Positions 1 to 7,761 of a stretch of DNA of 64,000 bases are shown in pieces. The notes under the pieces are model-generated. The model saw nothing but the letters and a program-made list of their open reading frames with translations. It did not search any database and was not told the origin of the DNA. The stretch covers positions 186,001-250,000 of the forward strand of contig JAXMOA010000005.1 of assembly GCA_034670145.1 (NCBI GenBank), read 5' to 3'. This stretch comes from HXMU1420-2 sp034670145. GTDB lineage: Bacteria; Pseudomonadota; Alphaproteobacteria; Rhodobacterales; Rhodobacteraceae. Position 1 is the stretch's first letter. Each line of letters opens with the position of its first letter. Both the position numbers and the translations under genes were made by a program.

Positions 1-42
1 AAGCAGGACGGCACGGGCCGTTTGTCGGGGCAAGGAGGCCAT

Positions 43-705
43 ATGGCACGGGCGTTGATCATCGGGGACAGTGGCGGGATCGGCGCGGCCATGGCGCAGC
101 ATTTGCGGGCGCGCGGGGATGAGGTTGTGGGGTTGTCGCGGTCGGGTCAGGGGTTTGATCTGGAGGATCCGGCGGCGGCAGAGGCCCTGTTGGCGGGCGT
201 GGACGGGCCGTTTGACCGCGTGGTGGTGGCCACCGGCATTCTGGCACCGCCGGGCAGGCGGCCCGAAAAGGCGCTGCGCGAGATCGAGGCAGAGACCATG
301 GCGCGGGTCCTGGCGGTGAATACGATTGGTCCGGCTCTGGTGCTGCGTCATGTGCCCCGGCTGATCGCGCGGGATGCGCGGGCGGTGGTGGCGGTGTTGA
401 CGGCGCGGGTCGGCTCGATCGGTGACAATGGTCTGGGGGGCTGGTATTCTTATCGGGCATCCAAGGCCGCGGCCAATCAGCTGCTGCGCACGGCGGCGAT
501 AGAGCTGGGCCGGACGCGCAAGCAGGCGATCCTGGTTGCCCTGCATCCGGGCACCGTGGAGACCGAGTTTACCGCCGCCTACCCCGCCCATGACAAACAC
601 AGCGCCCCAGTGGCGGCGGCGCATCTGGTGACGGTGATGGATGATCTGGCACCGGATCAGAGCGGGCGGTTCTTTGACTGGCGCGGCGATCCTGTGCCCT
701 GGTGA
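43..705 (+). CDS. Short-chain dehydrogenase/reductase, small C-factor-like type
   Basis: An NAD(P)-dependent oxidoreductase of the SDR superfamily, about 220 residues; its substrate cannot be told from sequence. The N-terminal cofactor loop reads GDSGGIGAA, an AVNTIG segment marks the fourth strand, and the catalytic pair sits in YSYRASK. The length fits the compact C-factor/CsgA-like SDRs. I chose ATG 43 because a strong ribosome site AAGGAGG lies at 32-38; reading from TTG 22 would place that site inside the gene. The stop codon lies inside a tandem repeat. The upstream neighbour is outside the window. The family is sure, the role is unknown. Confidence 0.85.
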   Translation: MARALIIGDSGGIGAAMAQHLRARGDEVVGLSRSGQGFDLEDPAAAEALLAGVDGPFDRVVVATGILAPPGRRPEKALREIEAETMARVLAVNTIGPALVLRHVPRLIARDARAVVAVLTARVGSIGDNGLGGWYSYRASKAAANQLLRTAAIELGRTRKQAILVALHPGTVETEFTAAYPAHDKHSAPVAAAHLVTVMDDLAPDQSGRFFDWRGDPVPW

Positions 706-767
706 GCGCTAAGCGCGATCATGCAAAGTGGTGAGCGCTAAGCGCGATCATTCAACACTGGTGAGCG
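702..767. repeat. Two and a half tandem copies of a ~29-bp repeat
   Basis: The 21-base unit GTGAGCGCTAAGCGCGATCA plus T occurs at 702-722 and again at 731-751, and its first seven bases recur at 761-767, so the period is 29-30 bases. The core GCGCTAAGCGC is a near-palindrome. The first copy includes the stop codon of the upstream SDR gene. It lies between convergent genes, so a hairpin or terminator role is possible but no T-tract follows. Confidence 0.8.
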
Positions 768-784
768 GGGGCCTGCCCTAACGG

Positions 785-1495
785 TCAGCGCAGGACCAGT
801 GGCGCGGCGAGCCAGTCCCGGATGACCTGAAGACTGGCCTGGGGTTGTTCCAGCGTTGGCAGGTGGCCGGCGTCTTCGATCACGCTCAGCTCTGCAAAGG
901 GGGTGAGCTCGGCCAGGAAGCTGTGGCGTTTGACGGGGATCGCCGTGTCATGGGCGCCGCACACGATGCGCGCGGGGACTTTGCAGCGGCGCATTGTGCC
1001 TTGTTGGTCGCGGCGTCGTTGCAGGGCGCGGGACTGGCGCACAAAGGTTTCGGCGCCGGCGTCCTCGGCCATGCGGGTGAGCTGGGCCATGACCTTGGCG
1101 CGGCCCGGCCCCGGTGCCAGATGTTCGGGGCGCAGGGTGCCGTGTACGGCCTCTTCGATCCGGCCCATGCGAGCCGAAATGATCAGCGGTTCGCGGGCGG
1201 CGGCCTCGGCCGGGGGTTCGGGCAGCGGTGAGCAGCTGATCAGGCACAGGCGGGTGATGCGTTCGGGCGCGCGGCGCAGCAGCTCCATCGCGACGATGCC
1301 GCCCAGCGACAGGCCGCAGAGGGCGAATTTATGCGGCAGTTGATCCAGAAGGCCCGAGGCGATCTCTTCGACGCGTTCGCCATGGTTGAGCGGCGCGGAA
1401 ACTACCGTATGATCCCGGGACAACACGTTGATTTGATGCGAGAATACTCGGACGTCACACATCATCGCGGGAAGCAGAACCAGGGGTTCTTTCAT
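785..1495 (-). CDS. Alpha/beta hydrolase
   Basis: A cytoplasmic alpha/beta-hydrolase of 236 residues, probably an esterase or similar enzyme with unknown substrate. The nucleophile elbow is GLSLGG near residue 63, and the C-terminal catalytic His is in DAGHLPTLEQP. No signal peptide is seen. The start ATG follows AAGGACAAACCGCC, a reasonable ribosome site. It is convergent with the SDR gene to its left. It stands apart from the hydrolase cluster at 2353-4144 and is not obviously their paralogue beyond the fold. Confidence 0.85.
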   Translation of the reverse strand: MKEPLVLLPAMMCDVRVFSHQINVLSRDHTVVSAPLNHGERVEEIASGLLDQLPHKFALCGLSLGGIVAMELLRRAPERITRLCLISCSPLPEPPAEAAAREPLIISARMGRIEEAVHGTLRPEHLAPGPGRAKVMAQLTRMAEDAGAETFVRQSRALQRRRDQQGTMRRCKVPARIVCGAHDTAIPVKRHSFLAELTPFAELSVIEDAGHLPTLEQPQASLQVIRDWLAAPLVLR

Positions 1496-1643
1496 GGCGG
1501 TTTGTCCTTGGCGCTGAGGTTTGGGGCACCATTGTCAGAGTGTCGGGCAAAGTCAACGCCAGAGCGGGGCTGGCGTCGGCGGTTTTCCGTCACAGGGGGC
1601 GGAGTGGGTGGCGATTGGCGTGTTCCTGCCCAGGGCGGACGGC

Positions 1644-2288
1644 CTAGGTCGGGTAGGCAATGGCGCGATATTCGGGGAAGTCGGCATAGCGTTGGCGGCG
1701 GCTTGCGAGCGGCTCGTCGGGGGCTGCCCCGGGGGCGAGCAGGGTTCCGCGCGGGGCGATATAGCTGTCGATGCGGCGCAGGGGTTTGGGGCGCCAGACC
1801 AGGTTGAAGGCGCAGAGTTTCGGGAAGAACCAGATTTCGGAATATTGGTCCAGGTGGTCATGCATCCACCAGGCCAGATCGCGCCAGTCGCGGCCCCTGT
1901 CATATTGATCCGCGAACCAGGGGATCACCACCGAGGCCCCGGCGATGCGGTCGTCGCCCTGGCCGCGATCCCAGATATGGCATTCCAGCGGGTTGTCATT
2001 GCGCGCGCAGTTCAGGGCGTTTTCATTGCCAAATGCGTTCAGCGATGGCGAGCGGTAGCCCGAGCGCACGGCGATGCGGCCAAAAGTGTCCTCCAGCGGA
2101 TCCATGAGGGTTTCACAAAAGGCGCGCCCGCAGGCGATGGCCAGGTCGGGATTGTCGGGAATGTTCTGGCGGGCGTGGAAGTTGCCGATCTCGGAATAGA
2201 GGAAATCGCGCATATAGAAATGGCGCGACAGCCGCACGCGGCCCAGGTTCTCGAGGCCGCGCATGCTGCCGGGGCGGCGCAGGGTCAT
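1644..2288 (-). CDS. M15-peptidase-like conserved protein, function unknown
   Basis: A protein of 214 residues without signal peptide. The segment AVRSGYRSPSLNAFGNEN resembles the substrate-side motif of D-Ala-D-Ala carboxypeptidase-like (M15) folds, and an HIWD motif follows, but I cannot confirm a full zinc triad. The C-terminal half is rich in Trp and Tyr. The reading frame stays open upstream to 2477, overlapping the next gene; I chose ATG 2288 because the upstream extension is low-complexity shadow sequence. It lies 64 bases after the membrane-anchored hydrolase on the same strand and is probably co-transcribed. Confidence 0.65.
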   Translation of the reverse strand: MTLRRPGSMRGLENLGRVRLSRHFYMRDFLYSEIGNFHARQNIPDNPDLAIACGRAFCETLMDPLEDTFGRIAVRSGYRSPSLNAFGNENALNCARNDNPLECHIWDRGQGDDRIAGASVVIPWFADQYDRGRDWRDLAWWMHDHLDQYSEIWFFPKLCAFNLVWRPKPLRRIDSYIAPRGTLLAPGAAPDEPLASRRQRYADFPEYRAIAYPT

Positions 2289-2352
2289 TGCCCCGCCAGG
2301 GGCTTGATGGGACTCCCCGCCGCAAGGGGCCGTGTCGGTTGGCCCGCTGTCG

Positions 2353-3366
2353 TCACTCGGGCCTCCGGTCCAGCGCGTGTTTGCGCAGCCAGGCCAGCAT
2401 GGCGTCAACCGCAGGCTGGGTGCCGGCCGGGGACATGATGTCACCGGCGATGACATGGGCCGAGCTGTCATAGCCATCGCTGCTGTCTGTGATCTGGACC
2501 AGGTCGATTTCGGTCGGCCCGCCCCACCGCGCCGCGACGGTCTGGGCGATGTCGGCGCGCACCACCTGATCCTGCGGTGAAAGCCAGAAGAAGGCCGGAA
2601 TCTGGATGGTCTCCAGCGCCAGGTTGACCACGGTTTTGACCAGCGCCGCCATGGGCAGCAGGGCGCGCGTTGGATAGGATTGCGTCCAATAGCGGGCCTG
2701 GGCGTCGTTTTCAGCCTCGAAGCTGCGGGTCTTGCCTGCGATCAGGGGCACCCACCATTCGGCCCCCGGCAAGGTCAGCAGGCCCGAGCCCGCGTTGTTG
2801 ATGCCAAAATTGGGCGAGACAAAGATCATCGCCGCCACATCTTGGGACATTTTGGGGTCCAGGGCCGCAGCCGCCGCGAGGGTGCCGCCGGTGGAGGTTG
2901 AGAGCACGATCACCCGGTCACCCACCGCACGGGCGGCGGCCAGGCCTTCGGCCATGTCCTGCATCCAGTCCTGCACCGTTGCGTCGCCCAGGGCCGCGTC
3001 GCTGCGCCCGTGCCCGGTGAGGCGGGTATAGACCAGATTGGCCGAGAGCGCCTGCGCCAGCAGGTCGGGGACGGGGCGGATCTCTTCGGAAGTGGCCGAA
3101 AAGCCGTGGACATAGAGGATCGAGACCGGGGTGCGGCGCTCTTTGAAGCCGTCTTGCCAGACGATGCGTTTTTCGGTGCCTTCGACGATGTCGTCAAAGG
3201 CGGATTCTGTGGCTTCGAAATAGACCTGCACGCCTTCGCCGAATTTGCGGGGCTCGAAATCGGCGGACAGGTCGACGGGTTCGCGCGGGGCGATGACAAA
3301 CAGCACACCGGCGGCCAGCACCAGGAGGAGGACGAGAGTGATCAGCAAACGCATGATCCTTTGCAT
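2353..3366 (-). CDS. Membrane-anchored alpha/beta hydrolase (lysophospholipase-like)
   Basis: A 337-residue alpha/beta-hydrolase with one N-terminal membrane segment (about residues 5-25), so the catalytic domain should face the periplasm. YVHGFSATSEEIRP gives the oxyanion-hole strand, TGHGRS is the typical lipase-like motif, and STSTGG is the nucleophile elbow. An Asp in SPQDQVV and a His in SSAHVI complete a plausible triad. ATG 3366 has AGGAGA upstream; ATG 3354 is an alternative start. It follows the 3404-4144 hydrolase by 37 bases, so the two are probably one transcript. The substrate is unknown. Confidence 0.8.
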   Translation of the reverse strand: MQRIMRLLITLVLLLVLAAGVLFVIAPREPVDLSADFEPRKFGEGVQVYFEATESAFDDIVEGTEKRIVWQDGFKERRTPVSILYVHGFSATSEEIRPVPDLLAQALSANLVYTRLTGHGRSDAALGDATVQDWMQDMAEGLAAARAVGDRVIVLSTSTGGTLAAAAALDPKMSQDVAAMIFVSPNFGINNAGSGLLTLPGAEWWVPLIAGKTRSFEAENDAQARYWTQSYPTRALLPMAALVKTVVNLALETIQIPAFFWLSPQDQVVRADIAQTVAARWGGPTEIDLVQITDSSDGYDSSAHVIAGDIMSPAGTQPAVDAMLAWLRKHALDRRPE

Positions 3367-3403
3367 AGCATGATCTCCTGTTGGCCGGGTGGCGGGAATT
3401 GGG

Positions 3404-4144
3404 TCATGACACGTCTTCGACCGCTTGTTCGATCAGGGCAAGGCAAGGGCCGTCCGAGAACCGGTGATCGGCGTCCTTGACCAGGGTCAGCCGCAGATCG
3501 GGGGCCTGCGCGTGCGCCATCAGGCGCAGGGCGGTGTCGGTGCTGACGGCCGTATCTGCCGTGCCTTGCAGGCAGCGCACCGGAAAGGGCAAGGCCAGCG
3601 GTGCGCGCAGCACCAGGTTGTCGCGGCCGTCGCGGATCATTTTGGGCGTGACGATATAGGGGTCCATATAATCCGAGGGCAGCTCGACCTGGCCGCCGGC
3701 GTTGATTGTGTCCCGCTGGGCCTGGGTGAAATTGGCCCAGTAGCCGTCTTCGGTGAAATCCGGCGCGGCGGCGATTGTGACCATGCCCTGGATGCGTGCG
3801 GCGCGGGCGCGGGCCAGCAGCAGCGCCTGCCAGCCGCCCATGGAGGAGCCGACGACCACCAGTGGCCCCTGGGTCAGCGCATCGACGATGGCCAGCGTAT
3901 CGGCGTGCCAGTCTGCTATGCTGCCGTCTTCGAAAGTGCCGCTGGACTGGCCGTGACCCGAGTAGTCGAATCGCAAGAAGGCGCGGCCCCGGGCCCGGGC
4001 CCAGGTTTCGAGATGGACGGCCTTGGTGCCTTCCATATCGGATTTGAGGCCGCTGAGGAAAACCACGGTCGGCCCCTGCCCTTCGGTTTTGACATAGGCC
4101 AGTCGACGCCCGTCCGGGCCATCCAGATACCTGATTTCGCGCAT
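3404..4144 (-). CDS. Alpha/beta hydrolase, ABHD10-like acyl-thioesterase/carboxylesterase
   Basis: A 246-residue soluble serine hydrolase. The motifs are LSGLKSDMEGTKA (oxyanion region), DYSGHGQS, GSSMGG (nucleophile elbow near residue 102) and DADHRFSD (catalytic His), an arrangement like the ABHD10 palmitoyl thioesterases. The frame is open to 4222, but ATG 4144 has AGGGGGATTC before it and begins at the conserved first strand. It is divergent from the ArsR-type regulator at 4251, and its probable minus-strand promoter (TAAAAT at 4200-4205) sits inside the regulator's operator, so control by that regulator is likely (inference). Confidence 0.85.
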   Translation of the reverse strand: MREIRYLDGPDGRRLAYVKTEGQGPTVVFLSGLKSDMEGTKAVHLETWARARGRAFLRFDYSGHGQSSGTFEDGSIADWHADTLAIVDALTQGPLVVVGSSMGGWQALLLARARAARIQGMVTIAAAPDFTEDGYWANFTQAQRDTINAGGQVELPSDYMDPYIVTPKMIRDGRDNLVLRAPLALPFPVRCLQGTADTAVSTDTALRLMAHAQAPDLRLTLVKDADHRFSDGPCLALIEQAVEDVS

Positions 4145-4199
4145 GAATCCCCCTGCTTTGGGCAAGTTTAGCCGCATTCCGGGCCACCGCAATGTGTGA

Positions 4200-4251
4200 A
4201 TTTTAGGTGACCATCTTGTCACGTGACTAGTTTGTCACCTATAATGAGGTA
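4200..4251. promoter_or_regulatory. Divergent promoters with a shared inverted-repeat operator
   Basis: On the plus strand a -35 box TTGTCA (4216-4221) and a perfect -10 box TATAAT (4240-4245) are 18 bases apart, placing transcription start at about 4251, the ATG itself. On the minus strand TAAAAT (4200-4205) is a good -10 for the divergent hydrolase. The interval contains AGGTGAC (4205-4211) and its inverse GTCACCT (4234-4240), with a perfect palindrome GTCACGTGAC (4218-4227) between them, giving four GTGAC half-sites. This is a likely binding site for the ArsR-type protein encoded next to it. Confidence 0.75.
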
Positions 4252-5018
4252 TGGATGCACTCTTCAAGGCCCTCGCCGATCCGGCCCGCCTGACCCTGAT
4301 GGACAGTCTGCGCCAACAGGACGGGCAGACCCTGCTTCAGCTGCAAGAGCAGCTGGACATGACCCGGTTCGGGGTCATGAAACACCTGAAGGTTCTGGAG
4401 GATGCGTCCCTCATCGTCACCCGCAAGCAAGGGCGGTTCAAACATCACTATCTGAACGCCTTGCCCCTGCAGGAGGCCATAGACCGCTGGATCGATCCCT
4501 ACCGTGCCAAAGCTGCGGCGCGGGCGGTGCTCGACCTGAAATCACGATTGGAGGGAGCTGCCATGCCCCAGACTGATACACGGCCCGATTTTGTAATGGC
4601 CACGTTTATTCGATGCACCCAGGACGCGCTGTGGCGCGCTTTGACGGATCCGGAGGAGGTGCTGCACTATCACTTCATGGCCACGCGGGCGGAGGGGGAT
4701 CTGGATTGCGATGGGTCGACCACCTATTTCACTCCGGATGATCGCCCGATGCTGCGCTTTGATGTGACCGAGGCGCGACCGAAGACGCGGCTGGACATGA
4801 CGTTTCGCCCGCAATGGGCCGGGGATGGGATGCAGGCGTCGCGCTGTGTCTATCTGATCGAACCCCAGGGCGCATATTGCAAGCTGACGCTGGAGCATTA
4901 CGACATTCCAGACGGACAGGACGGCGTGGCGGAAGGCTGGCAGCGGATGCTGTCCGGGCTCAAAAGCTGGCTGGAAACGGGGCAGTCGCATCGCTTTGGC
5001 GGGGGGGACGCAGGATGA
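4251..5018 (+). CDS. ArsR-family winged helix fused to SRPBCC (AHSA1-like) domain
   Basis: A 255-residue two-domain regulator. Residues 1-100 are an ArsR-type winged helix beginning LFKALADPARLTLMDSL with recognition region TRFGVMKHLKVLEDASLI. No metal-binding CxC motif is seen. Residues ~105-245 are an SRPBCC/AHSA1-like ligand-binding domain (WRALTDPEEVLHYHF onward). Family logic suggests the C-terminal domain senses a hydrophobic ligand. The ATG coincides with the predicted transcription start, so the mRNA may be leaderless; only GAGG one base upstream could serve as ribosome site. The stop overlaps the MAPEG start as ATGA. Confidence 0.85.
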   Translation: MDALFKALADPARLTLMDSLRQQDGQTLLQLQEQLDMTRFGVMKHLKVLEDASLIVTRKQGRFKHHYLNALPLQEAIDRWIDPYRAKAAARAVLDLKSRLEGAAMPQTDTRPDFVMATFIRCTQDALWRALTDPEEVLHYHFMATRAEGDLDCDGSTTYFTPDDRPMLRFDVTEARPKTRLDMTFRPQWAGDGMQASRCVYLIEPQGAYCKLTLEHYDIPDGQDGVAEGWQRMLSGLKSWLETGQSHRFGGGDAG

Positions 5019-5416
5019 CGCAAGACATGGTTTACCTGACGCTTGTCCTGGTGCTGGCGGCGTCGCTCTGGATCCCTTATGTCGTCGGGAGCAATATGCA
5101 GGGCCAGAAGGTCGGTGACCCGTTCACGCGCCCAACCGATCTGAACAATCTGCCCGCTTGGGTCCACAGGGCGCATCGGGCGCATCTGAACCTGCTGGAA
5201 ACGGCAATGCCCTTTGCTGCCTTGCTGCTGGTCGCGCATATCCAAGGCGCGTCAACGCCGGTTACAGCCACAGCATCAGCCGCATTCCTTGGCCTGAGGG
5301 TTCTGCACGCGGCCGGCATGATCTCGGGTATCGCGAAAATGCCGGCACGTCCGATCCTGTTCGTGCTGAGCTGGCTCTGCACGCTGGCAATCGCCTGGCA
5401 GATCCTGATCTTCTAA
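5015..5416 (+). CDS. MAPEG-family integral membrane protein
   Basis: A 133-residue protein with about four membrane segments. The pattern NLPAWVHRAHRAHLNLLETAMPFAALLL, of which HRAHLNLLE is the most typical part, is characteristic of MAPEG proteins (glutathione- and eicosanoid-related membrane proteins). Bacterial members are mostly uncharacterised. The start codon overlaps the stop of the ArsR-SRPBCC gene (ATGA), which implies translational coupling and a shared promoter, so it is probably under the fused regulator's control. Confidence 0.85.
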   Translation: MTQDMVYLTLVLVLAASLWIPYVVGSNMQGQKVGDPFTRPTDLNNLPAWVHRAHRAHLNLLETAMPFAALLLVAHIQGASTPVTATASAAFLGLRVLHAAGMISGIAKMPARPILFVLSWLCTLAIAWQILIF

Positions 5417-5442
5417 CCCACCGCGCATGGCCCCGAACAAAC

Positions 5443-5532
5443 GAAAATGCGACGCATTTTCAGGGGCCCTGCGCCCGTTGCTTCTTTTTGGTTCAAATAC
5501 TCATCCCGAGGCAAAACGCCGGAGGCGTTTTG
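5443..5532. terminator. Two strong hairpins between convergent genes
   Basis: The first hairpin has arms GAAAATGCG (5443-5451) and CGCATTTTC (5453-5461) with one base between the perfect arms. The second has CAAAACGCC (5512-5520) and GGCGTTTTG (5524-5532) around GGA. Both stems have A/T-rich feet, so they could end transcription in either direction, for the MAPEG gene from the left and ribE from the right. The stretch between them contains no convincing gene. Confidence 0.7.
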
Positions 5533-5600
5533 ACGAGAGACATGCGTGCGCAAAGCGCACACAATCTTTCAAACGCCAGACAGCCACGGCGGTTGAAGCC

Positions 5601-6194
5601 TCAAGAGGTTTCGGCCAGGCGCGCCACATAGCGGGCCAGCGTATCAATCTCCAGATTGACCCTGTCGCCCGGCGCCACATCGCCCCAGGTCGTGACCTCT
5701 TTGGTATGCGGGATCAGGTTGATGCCAAACACATCGCCCTCAACCTCGTTGACGGTCAAGGACGTCCCATTCAATGCAACCGATCCCTTGGGGGCAATGA
5801 ACCGCGCCAGATCTCCGGGCGCGCGAAACCTCAGCCGCGTGCTGTCGCCTTCATCCTCGACCGAAATCACATCCGCAACCCCGTCCACATGACCCGACAC
5901 GATATGCCCGCCCAGCTCGTCTCCGACCCGCAAGGCACGTTCCAGGTTGATCCGGCGATCTGCATACCACCCGTTTGCGCCGATATTGGTCTTGTCGACC
6001 GTTTCAGCGCTGATATCCACGTCGAACCAATCATCCCCCAAAGCCACAACCGTCAGGCACACGCCATCGCAGGCGATGGAGGCGCCCATGTCAATGCCAT
6101 CCGTGTCATAGCCGGTGGTGATCCGCGCCCTCAGATCTCCGCGCTGATCCAGCGATGAAATCCGACCGATATCTGTGATAATCCCTGTGAACAT
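5601..6194 (-). CDS. ribE: Riboflavin synthase, alpha subunit
   Basis: Converts two molecules of 6,7-dimethyl-8-ribityllumazine to riboflavin plus the pyrimidine precursor, the last step of riboflavin synthesis in the cytoplasm. At 197 residues it has the family length. The N-terminus MFTGIITDIG is diagnostic, and the two homologous lumazine-binding halves are visible, with GDGVCLTV-type (here CDGVCLTVV) in the first and LNGTSLTVNEV in the second. ribD lies at 11000-12088 on the same strand, separated by capsule genes on the other strand. Confidence 0.97.
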   Translation of the reverse strand: MFTGIITDIGRISSLDQRGDLRARITTGYDTDGIDMGASIACDGVCLTVVALGDDWFDVDISAETVDKTNIGANGWYADRRINLERALRVGDELGGHIVSGHVDGVADVISVEDEGDSTRLRFRAPGDLARFIAPKGSVALNGTSLTVNEVEGDVFGINLIPHTKEVTTWGDVAPGDRVNLEIDTLARYVARLAETS

Positions 6195-6374
6195 AAGCCG
6201 TTCCTTAACCCGAGTCTGACATCACCTAATCCCCGTATAGAGGCGGAGCAAGTGCTGCTATCTTGTGCGACAGCACCGAAAGCGCCATATTTTCGCCAAA
6301 CAGCTCTGCTACCCATCTTGCCAATGCCCAAAAGAGGCAAACCGAGGCACAATAAAGAGGCACTTAGGACAAAA

Positions 6375-7667
6375 ATGCCGAGCACACAGTCCCCTTCCCG
6401 GGTCTTTTTGTTTCTACAAGGCCCGCATGGCCCTTTTTTTCATGTGCTTGGGCGCATGTTGCGCTCGGCCGGGTGCAGCGTGTTTCGGGTTGGCTTCAAT
6501 GCCGGTGATCGGGCGTTCTGGTTCCATGCCGAATCCTATCTGCCCTATCAGGGCCCGGTAGACGCGTGGCGCGACAGTTTCCTGCAGATCGTCGAAAACC
6601 GCAAAATCACCGATATTGTTCTCTATGGCGACACACGCCCCGTTCATGCCACTGCCGTGGCCGAAGCCCGGCGGCTGGGGCTGGGCATTCATGTCTTCGA
6701 AGAAGGATACATGCGCCCCTATTGGGTCACTTATGAGCGCGGCGGCTCGAACGGGAATTCGCGCCTGATGGATATGTCCATTGCAGAAATGCAGTCGACC
6801 CTGGCCCAGTCGGATATGGAGGCGCCGCTGCCTCCGGGGCATTGGGGCGACACCCGCCAGCATGTGTTTTATGGCGCCCTTTATCATTGGTTTGTCCTGT
6901 TCACCAACGGCGCCTATCGCAATTTTCAGCCCCATCGCGCGCAGAGCGTGGCCAAGGAATTTCAGCTGTACCTGCAACGGCTGCTGCTGATGCCCGTGCA
7001 TGCTGTGGACCGGATGATTGCCACCCTGCGCATTCGCAATGGCGGCTTTCCCTATCATCTGGCGCTGTTGCAACTGGAACATGACAGCTCCTTTCAGATG
7101 CATTCACCCTTTTCAACGATGACAGAGTTTCTGGCCGAGATCATCGAAGGTTTTGCCGCCGGCGCCCCAAGGCATCATCACCTGGTGGTAAAGGCGCATC
7201 CGCTGGAGGATGGCCGCGTGCCGATCCGGCGCGAGGTCAAACGCCTGGCCCGGCTGCACGGTTTGAGCGACCGGGTGCATTACGTGCGCGGCGGCAAGCT
7301 GGCGCGGCTGCTGAATGACGCGCGCACAGCCGTCACGGTCAATTCCACCGCAGGGCAACAGGTGCTCTGGCGCGGCATCCCGCTCAAAGTCTTTGGCAAG
7401 GCGGTCTATGCCAAACCCGAATTCGTATCGACCCAGCCCCTGCGCCAGTTCTTTGCCGCAGCCGGGCGCCCCGACAATCGCGCCTATCGCGACTTTCGCA
7501 GATTCCTGTTGGAAACCAGTCAGTTACCAGGCGGATTTTATTCGTCCCGCGGGCGGCGTCAGCTGTTGCGGCAGGTGGCGGACATGATGTTGTCCCCCGA
7601 AGATCCCTATGACGCGCTGAAATCCGGAACAGCGGCCCCTCGGCAACAGTTGCGTGTGGTCAACTGA
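6375..7667 (+). CDS. kpsS: Capsule polysaccharide biosynthesis/export protein KpsS
   Basis: A 430-residue protein of the KpsS family, the beta-Kdo glycosyltransferase that helps build the poly-Kdo linker on lyso-phosphatidylglycerol for ABC-exported capsules. Family segments are FLQGPHGPFF near the N-terminus, HVFEEGYMRPYW near residue 105, and NSTAGQQVLWRGIPLKVFG in the C-terminal half. The frame is open upstream to 6252, but ATG 6375 is preceded by AGGA and starts at the conserved core. It heads a same-strand set with the exporter lipoprotein and kpsC. Confidence 0.9.
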   Translation: MPSTQSPSRVFLFLQGPHGPFFHVLGRMLRSAGCSVFRVGFNAGDRAFWFHAESYLPYQGPVDAWRDSFLQIVENRKITDIVLYGDTRPVHATAVAEARRLGLGIHVFEEGYMRPYWVTYERGGSNGNSRLMDMSIAEMQSTLAQSDMEAPLPPGHWGDTRQHVFYGALYHWFVLFTNGAYRNFQPHRAQSVAKEFQLYLQRLLLMPVHAVDRMIATLRIRNGGFPYHLALLQLEHDSSFQMHSPFSTMTEFLAEIIEGFAAGAPRHHHLVVKAHPLEDGRVPIRREVKRLARLHGLSDRVHYVRGGKLARLLNDARTAVTVNSTAGQQVLWRGIPLKVFGKAVYAKPEFVSTQPLRQFFAAAGRPDNRAYRDFRRFLLETSQLPGGFYSSRGRRQLLRQVADMMLSPEDPYDALKSGTAAPRQQLRVVN

Positions 7668-7761
7668 GGGCTGTTGTGCAGTACTGGATTTTTGCCTAAA
7701 ATTTCGATAACTTGACAAAAAAAGTCGAGGCAGAACAAAAATTGGTCGAGGAGACCGAGCA

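Noticed and set aside
7712..7742. TTGACA upstream of the kpsD-like gene as a firm promoter
   Set aside because: No acceptable -10 box at 16-18 bases; kept only as a remark.
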